Counted from the stretch's first letter, positions 8,014 through 16,191 are shown. The stretch: DNA of 64,000 nucleotides from CAADGU01 sp035444285 (GCA_035444285.1 DAOMOK010000003.1:416336-480335), one strand, 5' to 3'. Numbers and translations are program-made. The notes: a model not told the origin generated them from the letters alone.

Positions 8014-8472
8014 ATGTTTACCCATATACTGGTTCCTCTGGACGGATCTAAACTGGCCGAGGCGGCGCTGCCGATGGCGCTGGCCATAGCCGGGCGGTTT
8101 GAAAGCGCCATCACCTTATTGCGTGTGGTGAGCGCGCCTCATTTTGTGGTCAACAGCCACGATTTTGCCCAGTTGTACGTCAGTCTGAATGAAGACCTGC
8201 GTGAGGAAGCCGCTGCCTATATTCAGTTGAAACAAAATGATCTGATGCGCGGCGGTTTTGTCGTCAACGGCCGTGTCGCCGAAGGCGAATCTGTGGCCGA
8301 CATCATTCTAAATGCTGCCGATGAGCTGGGAGTGGATGCCATTGTGATGAGTACCCACGGCCATGGTGGTATCAAACGCTGGGTGTTTGGCAGCGTGGCC
8401 GACAGAATTTTACAACAGGCGCACGTACCGATTTTGCTGGTACGGGCACAAACAGCAACAAGCGGTACCTGA
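8014..8472 (+). CDS. universal stress protein (UspA family)
   Basis: A 152-residue single Usp domain. It starts MFTHILVPLDGSKLAEAAL, where Asp and Ser contact nucleotide, and ends with the ATP-binding GHGGIKRWVFGSVADRIL motif (G-2x-G-9x-G-S). It is therefore probably an ATP-binding Usp acting in the cytoplasm under stress. The ribosome site ACGGAGG lies just upstream of the ATG. It stands between two terminated units and appears to be transcribed alone or with the gene at 8584. Confidence 0.93.
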   Translation: MFTHILVPLDGSKLAEAALPMALAIAGRFESAITLLRVVSAPHFVVNSHDFAQLYVSLNEDLREEAAAYIQLKQNDLMRGGFVVNGRVAEGESVADIILNAADELGVDAIVMSTHGHGGIKRWVFGSVADRILQQAHVPILLVRAQTATSGT

Positions 8473-8583
8473 TCCCCCTCCCCTATGCCCAACCGTTGCC
8501 AAAGAGATAGGTGTCCGCCGCTGCGCCAACTGTTTTAAGGCGTTACCACCGGCCAAATGTGGCAACGCCTGGAGAGTACAACC

Positions 8584-10410
8584 ATGACAACCCATCATGC
8601 CCCACAAAGAGGACAACACGGCCGTTCCGGTTCCACTCTGGAATGGATTTTACTGATAATTTTGATCATCTTGCTCATCGTCGTCGGCGGTTTGCTGACC
8701 TGGCAAATTCGGCGGACCTACTTTGCGCCGCCTGCACAGCCTACCCTGGCCCCGCCCGTTGTAGCGCCACCCGCCACCGCTGCCGAACCACAGGTGCAGA
8801 TCACGCCAGGCATCGGCGTGGCAGGCACACTCATTACCGTTTGGGGCCGGGGCTGGCAGCCCGACGACCGGCTGATCGTCTGCCTGGATGACCTGGGCGA
8901 CCCGGCCGACCCGCCCATCTATGCCGAAAGCACAGTGAACGGGGTCGGTGAATTTTATGCCACCTTCACCTTTCCCACCGACGTGCCGTGGCGCAGCCTG
9001 CCTGATATTCCGGTGGTGGTGGAGTCCAGAACCACACAGGAGAAGCAGACAGCCGTTTTCAAACTGATCACCGGCAGTCCCACGGCAGTAGCGGATGTGG
9101 CCACGACGTCGGCGCCCGGCATAATCATCCCTGCTACCGCTACACCGTGGCCGCCCACACCCACCCCGGTACTGCCCACGGCCACACCTGCCTGCATCTA
9201 CAACATGGCCTTTGTAACCGACGTGACCATTCCCGATGACACCGCCATACCCCCCGGCATCAATTTCACCAAGACCTGGCGCCTCCGCAACAACGGCACA
9301 TGCGCCTGGCCGGCAGGCAGTAGTTGGGTGTTTGCCGGCGGCGACCAGATGAATGGGCCAAATGCCGTCTCGGTACCCGCCGCCCGGCCCGGTGAAACGG
9401 CCGATGTCTCTGTGCTGCTGACGGCGCCCACCGTTCCCGGCCGTTATACCGGTTATTGGACGCTGCGCCTGCCTGACGGCACGCTGATGAACCAGAGTTA
9501 TTATGTGCGCATTATTGTGCCCGCGCCCACGGCCACACCAACCCGCACCCCCCTACCGGTTGCAGCTACGCCAACGGCCGTGCCCGCCACTGCCACCCCT
9601 ACCGTTACCCAGACGCCCACTGCCATGACGCCCACACCCACCCCGGTGGTCATCTATGACTGGCGTGGCGAATACTTCAGCAATGCGGGTTTGGCCGGAT
9701 CACCCACACTGGTACGGAATGATGCGACCATTAACTTCAACTGGGGCACAGGCGCGCCCGCCAGCGGCATGCCCGCCGACAACTTCTCCGCCCGCTGGCT
9801 GCGTACCTTTAGCATGGCCGAGGGTAACTATCGCTTTTATGCCGCCATGGATGATGGGTTGCGCCTGTACGTGGATGATGTCCTGATCATCAACGAATGG
9901 CGTGATGCCAGCTACCGCCAGGTCAGCGTGGACCGCTGGCTAAGCAGTGGCAGCCATCTCATTCGGGTGGAATACTATGAGCACCTGGGTGATGCCCTGG
10001 CGCAGGTGTGGTGGGAGCCAGTGGCCGGTTATCCTGATTGGCGCGGCGAGTATTGGGCCAACAAGAATCTAGCCGGCACACCCACGCTGGTGCGGAATGA
10101 CCGGAACATTGATTTTAATTGGGGCTTTGGAGCTGTAGCCGCCGGAATGCCCGACGAACAATTCTCTGCCCGCTGGACGCGCACCATCAACTTCACCGCC
10201 GGTACTTACCGCTTCTTTGCCCGCGCCGATGACGGGGTGCGGGTGCTGGTGGATGGGCAAAAAATCATTGATTTCTGGCGTCCCAATGACGGCAGACGCA
10301 TCTTCCAGGCGGATATGACCTTACAAGGCAACCATACCGTGGTAGTTGAGTATTACGAAGAGACAATCGCCGCTGAAGTTCACGTCTGGTATGAACGAAT
10401 CGGCAACTAA
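8584..10410 (+). CDS. membrane-anchored surface protein with NBR1-type Ig and two PA14 domains
   Basis: A 608-residue envelope protein. The start at 8584 follows GGAG with nine bases spacing. A membrane segment at about residues 22-42 (LEWILLIILIILLIVVGGLL) anchors it. Next come an IPT-like beta domain (about 80-180), a Pro-Thr linker, an NBR1-like Ig domain (about 205-315; FTKTWRLRNNGTCAWPAGS), another Pro-Thr linker, and two PA14 domains (about 355-480 and 485-605; WRGEYFSNAGLAGSPTLVRN and WRGEYWANKNLAGTPTLVRN). PA14 domains bind sugars. The two copies are close duplicates. The greA-like gene begins only ten bases after the stop. Confidence 0.9.
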   Translation: MTTHHAPQRGQHGRSGSTLEWILLIILIILLIVVGGLLTWQIRRTYFAPPAQPTLAPPVVAPPATAAEPQVQITPGIGVAGTLITVWGRGWQPDDRLIVCLDDLGDPADPPIYAESTVNGVGEFYATFTFPTDVPWRSLPDIPVVVESRTTQEKQTAVFKLITGSPTAVADVATTSAPGIIIPATATPWPPTPTPVLPTATPACIYNMAFVTDVTIPDDTAIPPGINFTKTWRLRNNGTCAWPAGSSWVFAGGDQMNGPNAVSVPAARPGETADVSVLLTAPTVPGRYTGYWTLRLPDGTLMNQSYYVRIIVPAPTATPTRTPLPVAATPTAVPATATPTVTQTPTAMTPTPTPVVIYDWRGEYFSNAGLAGSPTLVRNDATINFNWGTGAPASGMPADNFSARWLRTFSMAEGNYRFYAAMDDGLRLYVDDVLIINEWRDASYRQVSVDRWLSSGSHLIRVEYYEHLGDALAQVWWEPVAGYPDWRGEYWANKNLAGTPTLVRNDRNIDFNWGFGAVAAGMPDEQFSARWTRTINFTAGTYRFFARADDGVRVLVDGQKIIDFWRPNDGRRIFQADMTLQGNHTVVVEYYEETIAAEVHVWYERIGN

Positions 10411-10420
10411 CGAGGGAAAA

Positions 10421-10894
10421 ATGGTAATTTTAGACAAACCCATTTATTTGACGGAAAAAGGTCGGGCGGACCTGGAAGCAGAAATGGCATACCTGCAAAA
10501 CAACAAACGCCTGGAAACAATCGCCCGCTTGCAAGAAGCCAGAGGTGGCGGCGACTGGATGGACAACACAGAGCACATGCTCATTGAGGAAGAGCTGGCC
10601 TTTGTGGATGCACGCATCCAGGATATCAGCTTCATGCTTGACCATGCCCAATTGATTGAACCGGGCAATGAAGATAACCAGGTAGACGTGGGCGAGACGG
10701 TGATCATCCAGGCCGAGGATGGCGAGATGGAAGAGTACACCATCGTCGGCGTAGCCGAATCGGACCCTGGCAGAGGTTTCATATCCAATGAATCGCCGCT
10801 GGGCCATGCCCTGCTGCACCACAAAGTGGGCGATGATGTGATTGTCAAAGCGCCTATGGGGGAATTGCATTATCGCATCGTGGCGTTGGCGTGA
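10421..10894 (+). CDS. greA: transcription elongation factor GreA/GreB family protein
   Basis: A 157-residue protein with the Gre layout: an N-terminal coiled coil (about 1-75; YLTEKGRADLEAEMAYLQNN, with the acidic EELAFVDARI near the tip) and a C-terminal FKBP-like domain (VGETVIIQAEDGEMEEYTIV, SPLGHALLHHKVGDDVIVKA). It rescues backtracked RNA polymerase by stimulating transcript cleavage. The start at 10421 has GAGGG six bases upstream; upstream in-frame Met codons lie inside the previous gene. It is unusually joined to a surface-protein gene, with a ten-base gap, so the two are probably co-transcribed. Confidence 0.9.
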   Translation: MVILDKPIYLTEKGRADLEAEMAYLQNNKRLETIARLQEARGGGDWMDNTEHMLIEEELAFVDARIQDISFMLDHAQLIEPGNEDNQVDVGETVIIQAEDGEMEEYTIVGVAESDPGRGFISNESPLGHALLHHKVGDDVIVKAPMGELHYRIVALA

Positions 10895-10901
10895 CGGCCG
10901 C

Positions 10902-10934
10902 TGCACCGGGTAGATGGGCAATCTACCCGGTGCA
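10902..10934. repeat. inverted repeat after greA
   Basis: TGCACCGGGTAGAT and its exact complement flank a short loop. There is no T tract, so it may be a weak terminator or mRNA-end stabiliser. Confidence 0.6.
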
Positions 10935-11006
10935 ATGGTCGGGCAGCTGGAGTATACTTTGACCTGTCGCTCTGGCATTAGCTAAATTTTGCGACGGGAT
11001 GATAGT

Positions 11007-12101
11007 ATGCCTGGGATGCCCTATTTACGATTGTGTTTATTAGCCAGTGTTGTACTGGCTTTTTTCTTGTCAGGTGGTCTGGCAGGGTGTGGGCAAAGCG
11101 GGGATGTGCCAGCCGTGCCCACCCCGTTTGTAACCACCCAACCGGCGTTGGCAGCAGTGAACACGGCCCCTTCGTCAGGCTCAGGGCAGGCCGCGCCCAC
11201 ACCACCACCCGCCACCAATTTGCCGCCGTCTACGCCTACGGCCGTGCCCACCCGCACCCTCTCACCCACGCCTACGTATACGCCCATTCCCACCGAGACA
11301 CCCACGCCGCTGCCCACGCCCACACCCACGCTGCCGCCCGCCCCACCAGAGGTATACGTCAATGGGACCGCGCCCGGTTGGTTTGTGCTGCTGCCGCCAG
11401 AAACGGTGCAGCGTTCGCAGGAAATATGGGCGCAAGGGCAGGCAGCAGGCCGCGACCCGCACCGCTTTTCCAAAATTGGCGACAGCATTGTGGACACGCA
11501 TGAATTTTTTACCTGGTTTGATGAGGGTAATTACGATTTAGGTGACTACGCTTATTTGCAAGGGGTAATTGATTATTTTGCGGGGTCCTACGGCCGTCAT
11601 GGAGTGGCGCTCAAGGTAGGGCTGAACAGCGCCGTTGTCACCGACCCGGCCTGGGCCGATAAAGAGGTATGCTACGCCAACGAATCACCCCTTGCCTGTG
11701 AAATCCGCCTGAATAACCCGGCCATCCTGCTTATCCACTTTGGCACCAACGACTATTCCGGCTCGTATGAAGGCAACATGCGCGAGATTGTAGAATATGC
11801 CCTGGCCGAAAGCATTGTGCCCATCCTCATTACCAAAGCCAACCGCATTGAGGGCAGCAATTACCACAACAACGTCCTGCGCCAGTTAGCGGCCGAATAC
11901 CACATTCCGGTGTGGGATTTTGATGTGGTGGCGGAAACGCTGCCGGGGCGCGGCCTGGAGCAAGACGAACACCACATGACCTTTAACCAGCGCCCCGTTT
12001 ACAGTAGTGACCGGATGATCTACACCGGCTACGGCGCCTTTAACCTCACCGGGCTGATCGTGCTAGACACTTTCCTACGCGAAGTAATTATTGAAGAATA
12101 G
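11007..12101 (+). CDS. SGNH/GDSL hydrolase lipoprotein
   Basis: A 364-residue exported lipoprotein. The signal peptide ends in the lipobox LAGC. A long Pro-Thr linker (about 35-115) leads to an SGNH hydrolase domain. Visible blocks are GDSIVD (catalytic Ser), HFGTNDYSG (block III Asn) and a C-terminal DEHHMTF segment that may give the Asp/His pair. It probably de-esterifies a polysaccharide or lipid at the cell surface. I place the start at ATG 11007; a TTG at 10989 is possible. The linker at about 11168-11190 contains a copy of the CTTCGTCAGGCTCAGGG repeat, read as APSSGSGQAAP. The end overlaps the convergent P450 gene by 14 bases. Confidence 0.85.
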   Translation: MPGMPYLRLCLLASVVLAFFLSGGLAGCGQSGDVPAVPTPFVTTQPALAAVNTAPSSGSGQAAPTPPPATNLPPSTPTAVPTRTLSPTPTYTPIPTETPTPLPTPTPTLPPAPPEVYVNGTAPGWFVLLPPETVQRSQEIWAQGQAAGRDPHRFSKIGDSIVDTHEFFTWFDEGNYDLGDYAYLQGVIDYFAGSYGRHGVALKVGLNSAVVTDPAWADKEVCYANESPLACEIRLNNPAILLIHFGTNDYSGSYEGNMREIVEYALAESIVPILITKANRIEGSNYHNNVLRQLAAEYHIPVWDFDVVAETLPGRGLEQDEHHMTFNQRPVYSSDRMIYTGYGAFNLTGLIVLDTFLREVIIEE

Positions 12102-13500
12102 CTGTGCCAGACATCCGATTTCTTGAAGAAATCGGATGTCTGCTCTCGACAATCATAGGTAGACCACTGGCGGGGGACATGGTGATGAGGGCTTCGGGCT
12201 GCACGGCCGTACCCGCCACCAATCGCAGCCGATAACGTTGGGCCATCGTCGCCAGGATCAACTGCGCCTCCATCATCGCAAACGAGTTGCCAATGCAAAC
12301 GCGCGGCCCGCCGCCAAAAGGCATGTAGGCGTATTTTGGCAGTGATTTTTCCATCTCCGACGTCCACCGTTCCGGCAGGAATTGTTCGGGATCGGGGAAA
12401 TGCTGCGGCAGCCGGTGCATGACGTAGGGGGCAATGAAAATCATGCTGCCTTGGGGGATGGTGTAGCCGCCAATTTCCACATCGGTCAGGGGGGTACGGC
12501 CGTTCAAAATCCAGGCCGGTGGGTAAAGGCGCATTGCCTCCTTGATTACTTGCAGCGTGTAGGGCAGGTGGGGCAGGTCGTCCAGGGTGGGCGTGCGACC
12601 GTCTAACGCCTCATCCAGTTCCGCGTGTAATTTCGCTTCCGCATTCGGATTTTGCGAGAGCAAATACCACGTCCAACTAAGGGCGTTGGAGGTCGTTTCG
12701 TGCCCGGCGGCAAAGAGGGTGGCTACCTCATCCTGCAATTGCCGGTCATCCATAAAGCCGCCATCTTCATCTTGAGACAACATGAGCATGGAGAGCAGGT
12801 CGCCACTGTCTTCAATTTGTCCGTTCACGGCCGTGGTTCGGCGCTCGCCAATGATGCGTTCAATCGTCTGGCTGTAGTCAGCGATAGCCCGCTTACGTTT
12901 GCGATTGCCCTCGGTGGGCATCCAGGCAGGCAGCACAAAGCCGCGCCGGTAATCTCCATTTGAGACCGCCTGCAAATCGTGAATGGCCCGGCCAACGGAC
13001 ACGGCCGTGTCCTCTGTTTCCGTCACCGCGTCCGCATCAAACAACGTCTTGGAAACAATGTGCATCGTCAGGCGCATCATATCATCGGCCACATCGCGCC
13101 GCTGCCCATCCTGCCAATCGGCCAGCAGATGGTTGGTGTAATCCACCATCACTTCTGCATAAGCGCGGATGCGCTTCATATGAAAGGCGGGCTGGGCCAG
13201 CCGCCGCTGTCGGGCATGGAAAGCGCCTTCGCTGGTCAGCAGCCCATTGCCCAAAAATTGCCCCAAAATTTTGCGGTCGAGCGGCGCTTTTTCAATTTTG
13301 TCTGATTGCGCCACCAGCACTTCCCGCACATAGTCGGAATCAGCCAGCAAATAAGTGTGGTACTGCATCAGCCGGAAATGAACCATGCCGCCGTAGCTTT
13401 GCGCCAGTTGCAGTAAAAATCCGGGTGGGTCTGCGCTAAAATCGGTGATGTTACCCAACAAAAAGTGGCCCTTGGGTCCAGGGGGACGATTGACGGTCAT
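12088..13500 (-). CDS. cytochrome P450
   Basis: A 470-residue soluble bacterial P450. It shows the I-helix AGHETTSNALSW (about 267), the K-helix ExxR in KEAMRLYPPAW, and the haem loop FGGGPRVCIGNSF with Cys near residue 400. The substrate cannot be told; an oxygenase role on a fatty or terpenoid substrate is only a guess. AAGGAG precedes the start. The last roughly fifteen residues (after MIVESR) are encoded by a 35-base palindromic repeat and appear to be an add-on to the normal C-terminus. The gene is divergent from a TetR regulator with a shared operator-like dyad, so TetR control is likely. No ferredoxin partner is adjacent. Confidence 0.93.
   Translation of the reverse strand: MTVNRPPGPKGHFLLGNITDFSADPPGFLLQLAQSYGGMVHFRLMQYHTYLLADSDYVREVLVAQSDKIEKAPLDRKILGQFLGNGLLTSEGAFHARQRRLAQPAFHMKRIRAYAEVMVDYTNHLLADWQDGQRRDVADDMMRLTMHIVSKTLFDADAVTETEDTAVSVGRAIHDLQAVSNGDYRRGFVLPAWMPTEGNRKRKRAIADYSQTIERIIGERRTTAVNGQIEDSGDLLSMLMLSQDEDGGFMDDRQLQDEVATLFAAGHETTSNALSWTWYLLSQNPNAEAKLHAELDEALDGRTPTLDDLPHLPYTLQVIKEAMRLYPPAWILNGRTPLTDVEIGGYTIPQGSMIFIAPYVMHRLPQHFPDPEQFLPERWTSEMEKSLPKYAYMPFGGGPRVCIGNSFAMMEAQLILATMAQRYRLRLVAGTAVQPEALITMSPASGLPMIVESRHPISSRNRMSGTAILQ
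12108..12142. repeat. perfect palindrome within the P450 3' end
   Basis: CAGACATCCGATTTCTT and its exact complement flank a single central G (17-base arms). It encodes part of HPISSRNRMS at the P450 C-terminus and also lies just after the convergent SGNH gene. It may double as a terminator hairpin, but there is no T tract. Confidence 0.85.
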
Positions 13501-13526
13501 ATGGTGAACTCCTTTTAGAGATAATT

Positions 13527-13556
13527 GACAAGATGTTGATTTATCAATGAATTGTC
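13527..13556. promoter_or_regulatory. nested dyad operator, probably bound by the TetR regulator
   Basis: The sequence reads GACAA-N4-TTGAT-TT-ATCAA-N4-TTGTC, two nested perfect inverted repeats with the same centre. It lies between the divergent P450 and TetR genes, just downstream of the likely P450 promoter (minus strand TTGACA at 13583-13588, 17-base spacer, TATTTT at 13560-13565). That is a suitable place for repression of both genes. Confidence 0.7.
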
Positions 13557-13639
13557 TATAAAATAATGCGAATTGTTATCCCTGTCAACCGGGAATTTGC
13601 CCGGCGTGTTGCAAACTCGACATGTGTCGAAAAATGGGC

Positions 13640-13671
13640 CTGACAGGTTTGGCAAAACCTGTCAGGTCTGA
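13640..13671. repeat. family E palindrome (CCTGACAGGTTT)
   Basis: CCTGACAGGTTT pairs with AAACCTGTCAGG around GGCA. The same element forms terminators at 27442 and 39366. Confidence 0.8.
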
Positions 13672-13684
13672 GCAGGAGAAAGTT

Positions 13685-14275
13685 ATGGAAAAAGTAGACC
13701 GCCGCGTGCGCCGCACCCGCGCCTTGTTAGGGCAGGCGTTGCGTGACCTGATTACGGCCAAACCATATGAAACTATCACCATTCAAGACATCACCGATCA
13801 GGCTGACTTGAACCGGGCTACTTTTTACCTGCACTACGCCAGCAAAGAAGAACTGCTGATGGACAGTCTGGAGCAGGAATTTGATAACCTGGTGGCACAA
13901 ATGGAATCGGAGAAAAACGGCCGTCCCTTTTGGGAAGATCCGGCTACGGTACGACTCATTTTTGAGTACGTGGCTGCAAATGCCGACTTGTTCAAAGTGC
14001 TGCTGGGGTCACAAGGCCAGGGGTATGTGATGTACCGCATTATCCACTATATTGCCCAGGTGGAAATGGAGGAACTGCAAAGCGCCTTTGGCGCGGAGAC
14101 GCTGCCGATTCCACATGATATTCTGGCGCGGCATTTTGCCGGGGCGCTCTTTGCCCTGGTTAGCTGGTGGCTGGAAGAGGGTATGCCCTACTCCCCCACC
14201 TACATGGCCGAAACCATCCAACAGCTTTGTATGGTGGGCTTCATGCCGGTATTGGCCGAGGTACAAGCCAATTGA
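13685..14275 (+). CDS. TetR/AcrR family transcriptional regulator
   Basis: A 196-residue repressor. The helix-turn-helix region at about residues 10-55 is typical (RRTRALLGQALRDLI, YETITIQDITDQADLNRATF, YLHYASKEELL). The ligand-binding part is all-helical, and the C-terminal half fits the TetR_C_33 style. The start at 13685 follows AGGAGA; longer versions would read through a repeat palindrome. It is divergent from the P450 gene and likely represses it and itself through the dyad at 13527-13556. Its stop overlaps the TTG start of the DUF2877 gene. Confidence 0.9.
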   Translation: MEKVDRRVRRTRALLGQALRDLITAKPYETITIQDITDQADLNRATFYLHYASKEELLMDSLEQEFDNLVAQMESEKNGRPFWEDPATVRLIFEYVAANADLFKVLLGSQGQGYVMYRIIHYIAQVEMEELQSAFGAETLPIPHDILARHFAGALFALVSWWLEEGMPYSPTYMAETIQQLCMVGFMPVLAEVQAN

Positions 14276-15150
14276 ACCGCTGGCTGCGGGCAACACAGGC
14301 TGCGCCTGCGGTCTGGGAATGGCTTGCGGTGACGCGCCAGGCAAGGATTTTGCACCTGTTTGACCATGCCTGTAATCTGGTCAATGAGCAGGGTCAGGTG
14401 TTGTCGTTGGTTTCAGAACAAATTGGGGCTGGGCCATTCCACGTAGTCCTGCCCAATTGGTTCGTAGTAGGCGATTTATCGCCCAATGGTGGCGATGAAT
14501 CGCCTACTACAAACGTGGTGGCTTATCTTGATGGGCTTCAGGTAGGCGGGTGGTATGTGGATATAAGCCGGGCGGCGCGATGGGAGCCGCGTGTGGATTG
14601 GGAGCGGCTGCGGGCACACACGGCCGTCTGGCAACCGCACATCCCGCTCATACAAACAATGGTACAACAATACCGGGCACAATTGGGGCTGGACACGGCC
14701 GTGTGGCAGCCGCCACTACAAGCCGGACTAGACCGATTGTTAATGGGCATTCGTGTGGGGGACACGGCCGATATACAGACAGCTACGACGCAGTTAGTCG
14801 GGCTTGGCCCTGGGCTAACGCCCGCCGGGGACGATGTGCTGCTGGGGGGTATGCTGGGGTTATGGGCCACAAGGCCGAAAGTGGAGGTACGGCCGTTGGC
14901 AGAGGTGATAGCAGGCGCAGCTTGCCCTGAGCTTGACGCAGGGGCCGTGCCGCGCACCACCACCCTGTCGGCGGCCTGGCTGCGCGCTGCCAGGCGAGGG
15001 GAGGCGGGTTGGCTGTGGCATGAGTTTGGTCATCGGTTATCGGTAAATGGTGATCGGTGGGGAGAGACGGTGGCGCGAATTTTGGGGACGGGGCATAGTT
15101 CAGGGGCGGATGCGTTGTGGGGGTTTACGGCCGTTGTTGGTTTAAGTTGA
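14272..15150 (+). CDS. DUF2877 family protein with a repeat-encoded insertion
   Basis: A 292-residue protein of the DUF2877 family, found in other bacteria near purine or carbamoyl metabolism genes; its function is unproven. The family signature GLGPGLTPAGDDVLLGGMLG is clear, and the C-terminal GTGHSSGADALWGF motif is present. I choose the TTG at 14272, which overlaps the TetR stop (TTGA) and has CGAGGT eight bases upstream. Residues about 63-82 (NWFVVGDLSPNGGDESPTTN) come from a family A palindrome at 14460-14514, inserted in frame. A CCTGAGCTTGACGCAGG repeat also falls in frame at about 14921-14941 (PELDAGAVP). Confidence 0.85.
   Translation: MNRWLRATQAAPAVWEWLAVTRQARILHLFDHACNLVNEQGQVLSLVSEQIGAGPFHVVLPNWFVVGDLSPNGGDESPTTNVVAYLDGLQVGGWYVDISRAARWEPRVDWERLRAHTAVWQPHIPLIQTMVQQYRAQLGLDTAVWQPPLQAGLDRLLMGIRVGDTADIQTATTQLVGLGPGLTPAGDDVLLGGMLGLWATRPKVEVRPLAEVIAGAACPELDAGAVPRTTTLSAAWLRAARRGEAGWLWHEFGHRLSVNGDRWGETVARILGTGHSSGADALWGFTAVVGLS
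14460..14514. repeat. family A palindrome, copy 1 (inside DUF2877 gene)
   Basis: GTTCGTAGTAGGCGATTTAT...ATGAATCGCCTACTACAAAC, an imperfect 55-base hairpin. Copies 2-5 are at 36000, 42074, 47353 and 49638. Confidence 0.95.
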
Positions 15151-15180
15151 CGCAAAGAATAATAAGGAGCAAAGAAAGAA

Positions 15181-15576
15181 ATGGAGAGACAAAACATTTC
15201 CAGCGGTGCGCCATGGGAGGAGACGGTGGGCTATTCCCGTGCGGTGCGGGTGGGGCAATGGGTGGTAGTGGCAGGCACAACGGCCGTAGACGAAAACGGC
15301 CAAACGGCGTACCCTGGCGACCCCTATGGCCAGACACGCTACATTTTACAGAAGATTGAACGAGCGCTCCAGGAAGCCGGCGTCGGTTTGTCTGATGTGG
15401 TACGCACGCGGCTGTTCGTAACCAATATAGCCGACTGGCAAGAAATAGGCAGGGCACACGGCGAGTTTTTTGGCGCCATTCGTCCGGCTGCTACTATGGT
15501 TGAAGTGAGTCGGCTCATCTCCCCCGACTTATTGGTGGAAATTGAAGTGGATGCTATTGGCTCGATTAGAGAATAG
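15181..15576 (+). CDS. RidA family (YjgF/YER057c/UK114) protein
   Basis: A 131-residue RidA-fold protein, usually a homotrimer that deaminates reactive enamines and imines made by PLP enzymes. It has the family landmarks: YSRAVRVGQWVVVAGTTA, an inner region GDPYGQTRYILQKIERAL, VVRTRLFVTN with the key Arg, and the C-terminal PAATMVEVSRLISPDLLVEIE. AAGGAG lies twelve bases upstream. It follows DUF2877 after 30 bases and is probably in the same transcript. The TAG stop lies at the start of a GAGATT-type repeat (15565-15605). Confidence 0.93.
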   Translation: MERQNISSGAPWEETVGYSRAVRVGQWVVVAGTTAVDENGQTAYPGDPYGQTRYILQKIERALQEAGVGLSDVVRTRLFVTNIADWQEIGRAHGEFFGAIRPAATMVEVSRLISPDLLVEIEVDAIGSIRE

Positions 15577-15604
15577 AGATCATCCAATCTCTAATCTCTA
15601 ATCG

Positions 15605-15784
15605 CTAAAAAGCGCTGCTGCCCAGGCTGACAACCAATGACAATATCATGCTGAGCGCAATGACAATACCAAATACTATCATTACTTTTTCAGCCTTCGA
15701 CCGTTTACGATTGTATATGCGGTCGTGTATAGAACGCTTAGGCGGTGACTTGGGCGGTTCGCGCCGTTTTCTATTCTTAGCCAT
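15605..15784 (-). CDS. small single-span membrane protein with basic N-terminus
   Basis: A 59-residue protein of unknown function. The first 30 residues are strongly basic and Pro-rich (MAKNRKRREPPKSPPKRS), then one membrane helix (VMIVFGIVIALSMILSLVVS) near the C-terminus. The start at 15784 follows a good ribosome site (AAGGAGAG). Such proteins are common and uncharacterised in Chloroflexota; an association with ribosomes, RNA or the cell-division membrane is possible but unsupported. Confidence 0.75.
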   Translation of the reverse strand: MAKNRKRREPPKSPPKRSIHDRIYNRKRSKAEKVMIVFGIVIALSMILSLVVSLGSSAF

Positions 15785-15877
15785 CTGAAAAACTCTCCTT
15801 GAATCAATCACAAAATAGCGAGCGGGAGTATAACACAAAGTCACGGCTGTGAGAAAAAGGTTAACGTAAAATTATAT

Positions 15878-15933
15878 GCGCCAGGCACAGGGCTGCCCAA
15901 AGCGATCTTGCATAACGCAGTGCCTGGCATCGC
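15878..15933. repeat. family G inverted repeat (GCCAGGCACAGGGC)
   Basis: GCGCCAGGCACAGGGC on the left and GTGCCTGGCATCGC on the right form an imperfect hairpin. A longer copy is at 58657-58721. Confidence 0.75.
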
Positions 15934-15943
15934 TCTGCATACT

Positions 15944-15971
15944 TTGACGCTACGGCCGTCTCTTATATAAT
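15944..15971 (+). promoter_or_regulatory. sigma70 promoter of the FMN riboswitch operon
   Basis: TTGACG (15944-15949), a 16-base spacer and TATAAT (15966-15971). The spacer contains ACGGCCGT. The expected start is about 12 bases before the riboswitch aptamer. Confidence 0.85.
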
Positions 15972-15990
15972 CCATTGCACAATTTGATAT

Positions 15991-16158
15991 GTACCTTCGG
16001 GGCAGGGTGAAATTCCCGATCGGCGGTAAGGTCTACACAAACCAAGCCCGCGACCCGGATCAATCGTCAATTGAAAATTGGCAATTTTCAATTGACGATT
16101 GATCCGGTTGATCTGGTGTAATTCCAGAGCCGACAGTTATAGTCTGGATGGGAGAAGG
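15991..16158 (+). promoter_or_regulatory. FMN riboswitch (RFN element)
   Basis: The aptamer core is complete: GGGGCAGGGTGAAATTCCC, CGGCGGTAAG, AGCCCGCGA, then GGTGTAATTCCAGAGCCGACAG and GTCTGGATGGGAGAAGG. FMN binding should stop expression of the downstream transporter. The variable stem between AGCCCGCGA and the next core block carries a perfect 24-base inverted repeat at 16057-16105, making that helix much longer than usual. A terminator hairpin follows at 16192. Confidence 0.96.
16057..16105. repeat. perfect inverted repeat inside the FMN riboswitch
   Basis: GGATCAATCGTCAATTGAAA and its exact complement, extended to about 24 bases per arm, extend the variable helix of the aptamer. Related CAATTGTCAATTGCCAAT text occurs near 58570. 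Confidence 0.9.
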
Positions 16159-16191
16159 TCAAAACCAAAACGTTTGTATCGTTTTGCCTTT

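Noticed and set aside
7848..8051. A 67-codon plus-strand frame before the Usp gene
   Set aside because: It begins in the terminator hairpin of the previous gene and overlaps the Usp start in another frame, with no ribosome site.
12108..12142. The perfect palindrome as a simple bidirectional terminator
   Set aside because: There is no T tract on either strand, and it lies within the P450 coding end. A terminator role remains possible but is not the best single call.
14167..14271. An earlier start for DUF2877 within the tetR gene
   Set aside because: It would overlap tetR by more than 100 bases and the added residues are unlike the family; the TTG at the tetR stop has a ribosome site.
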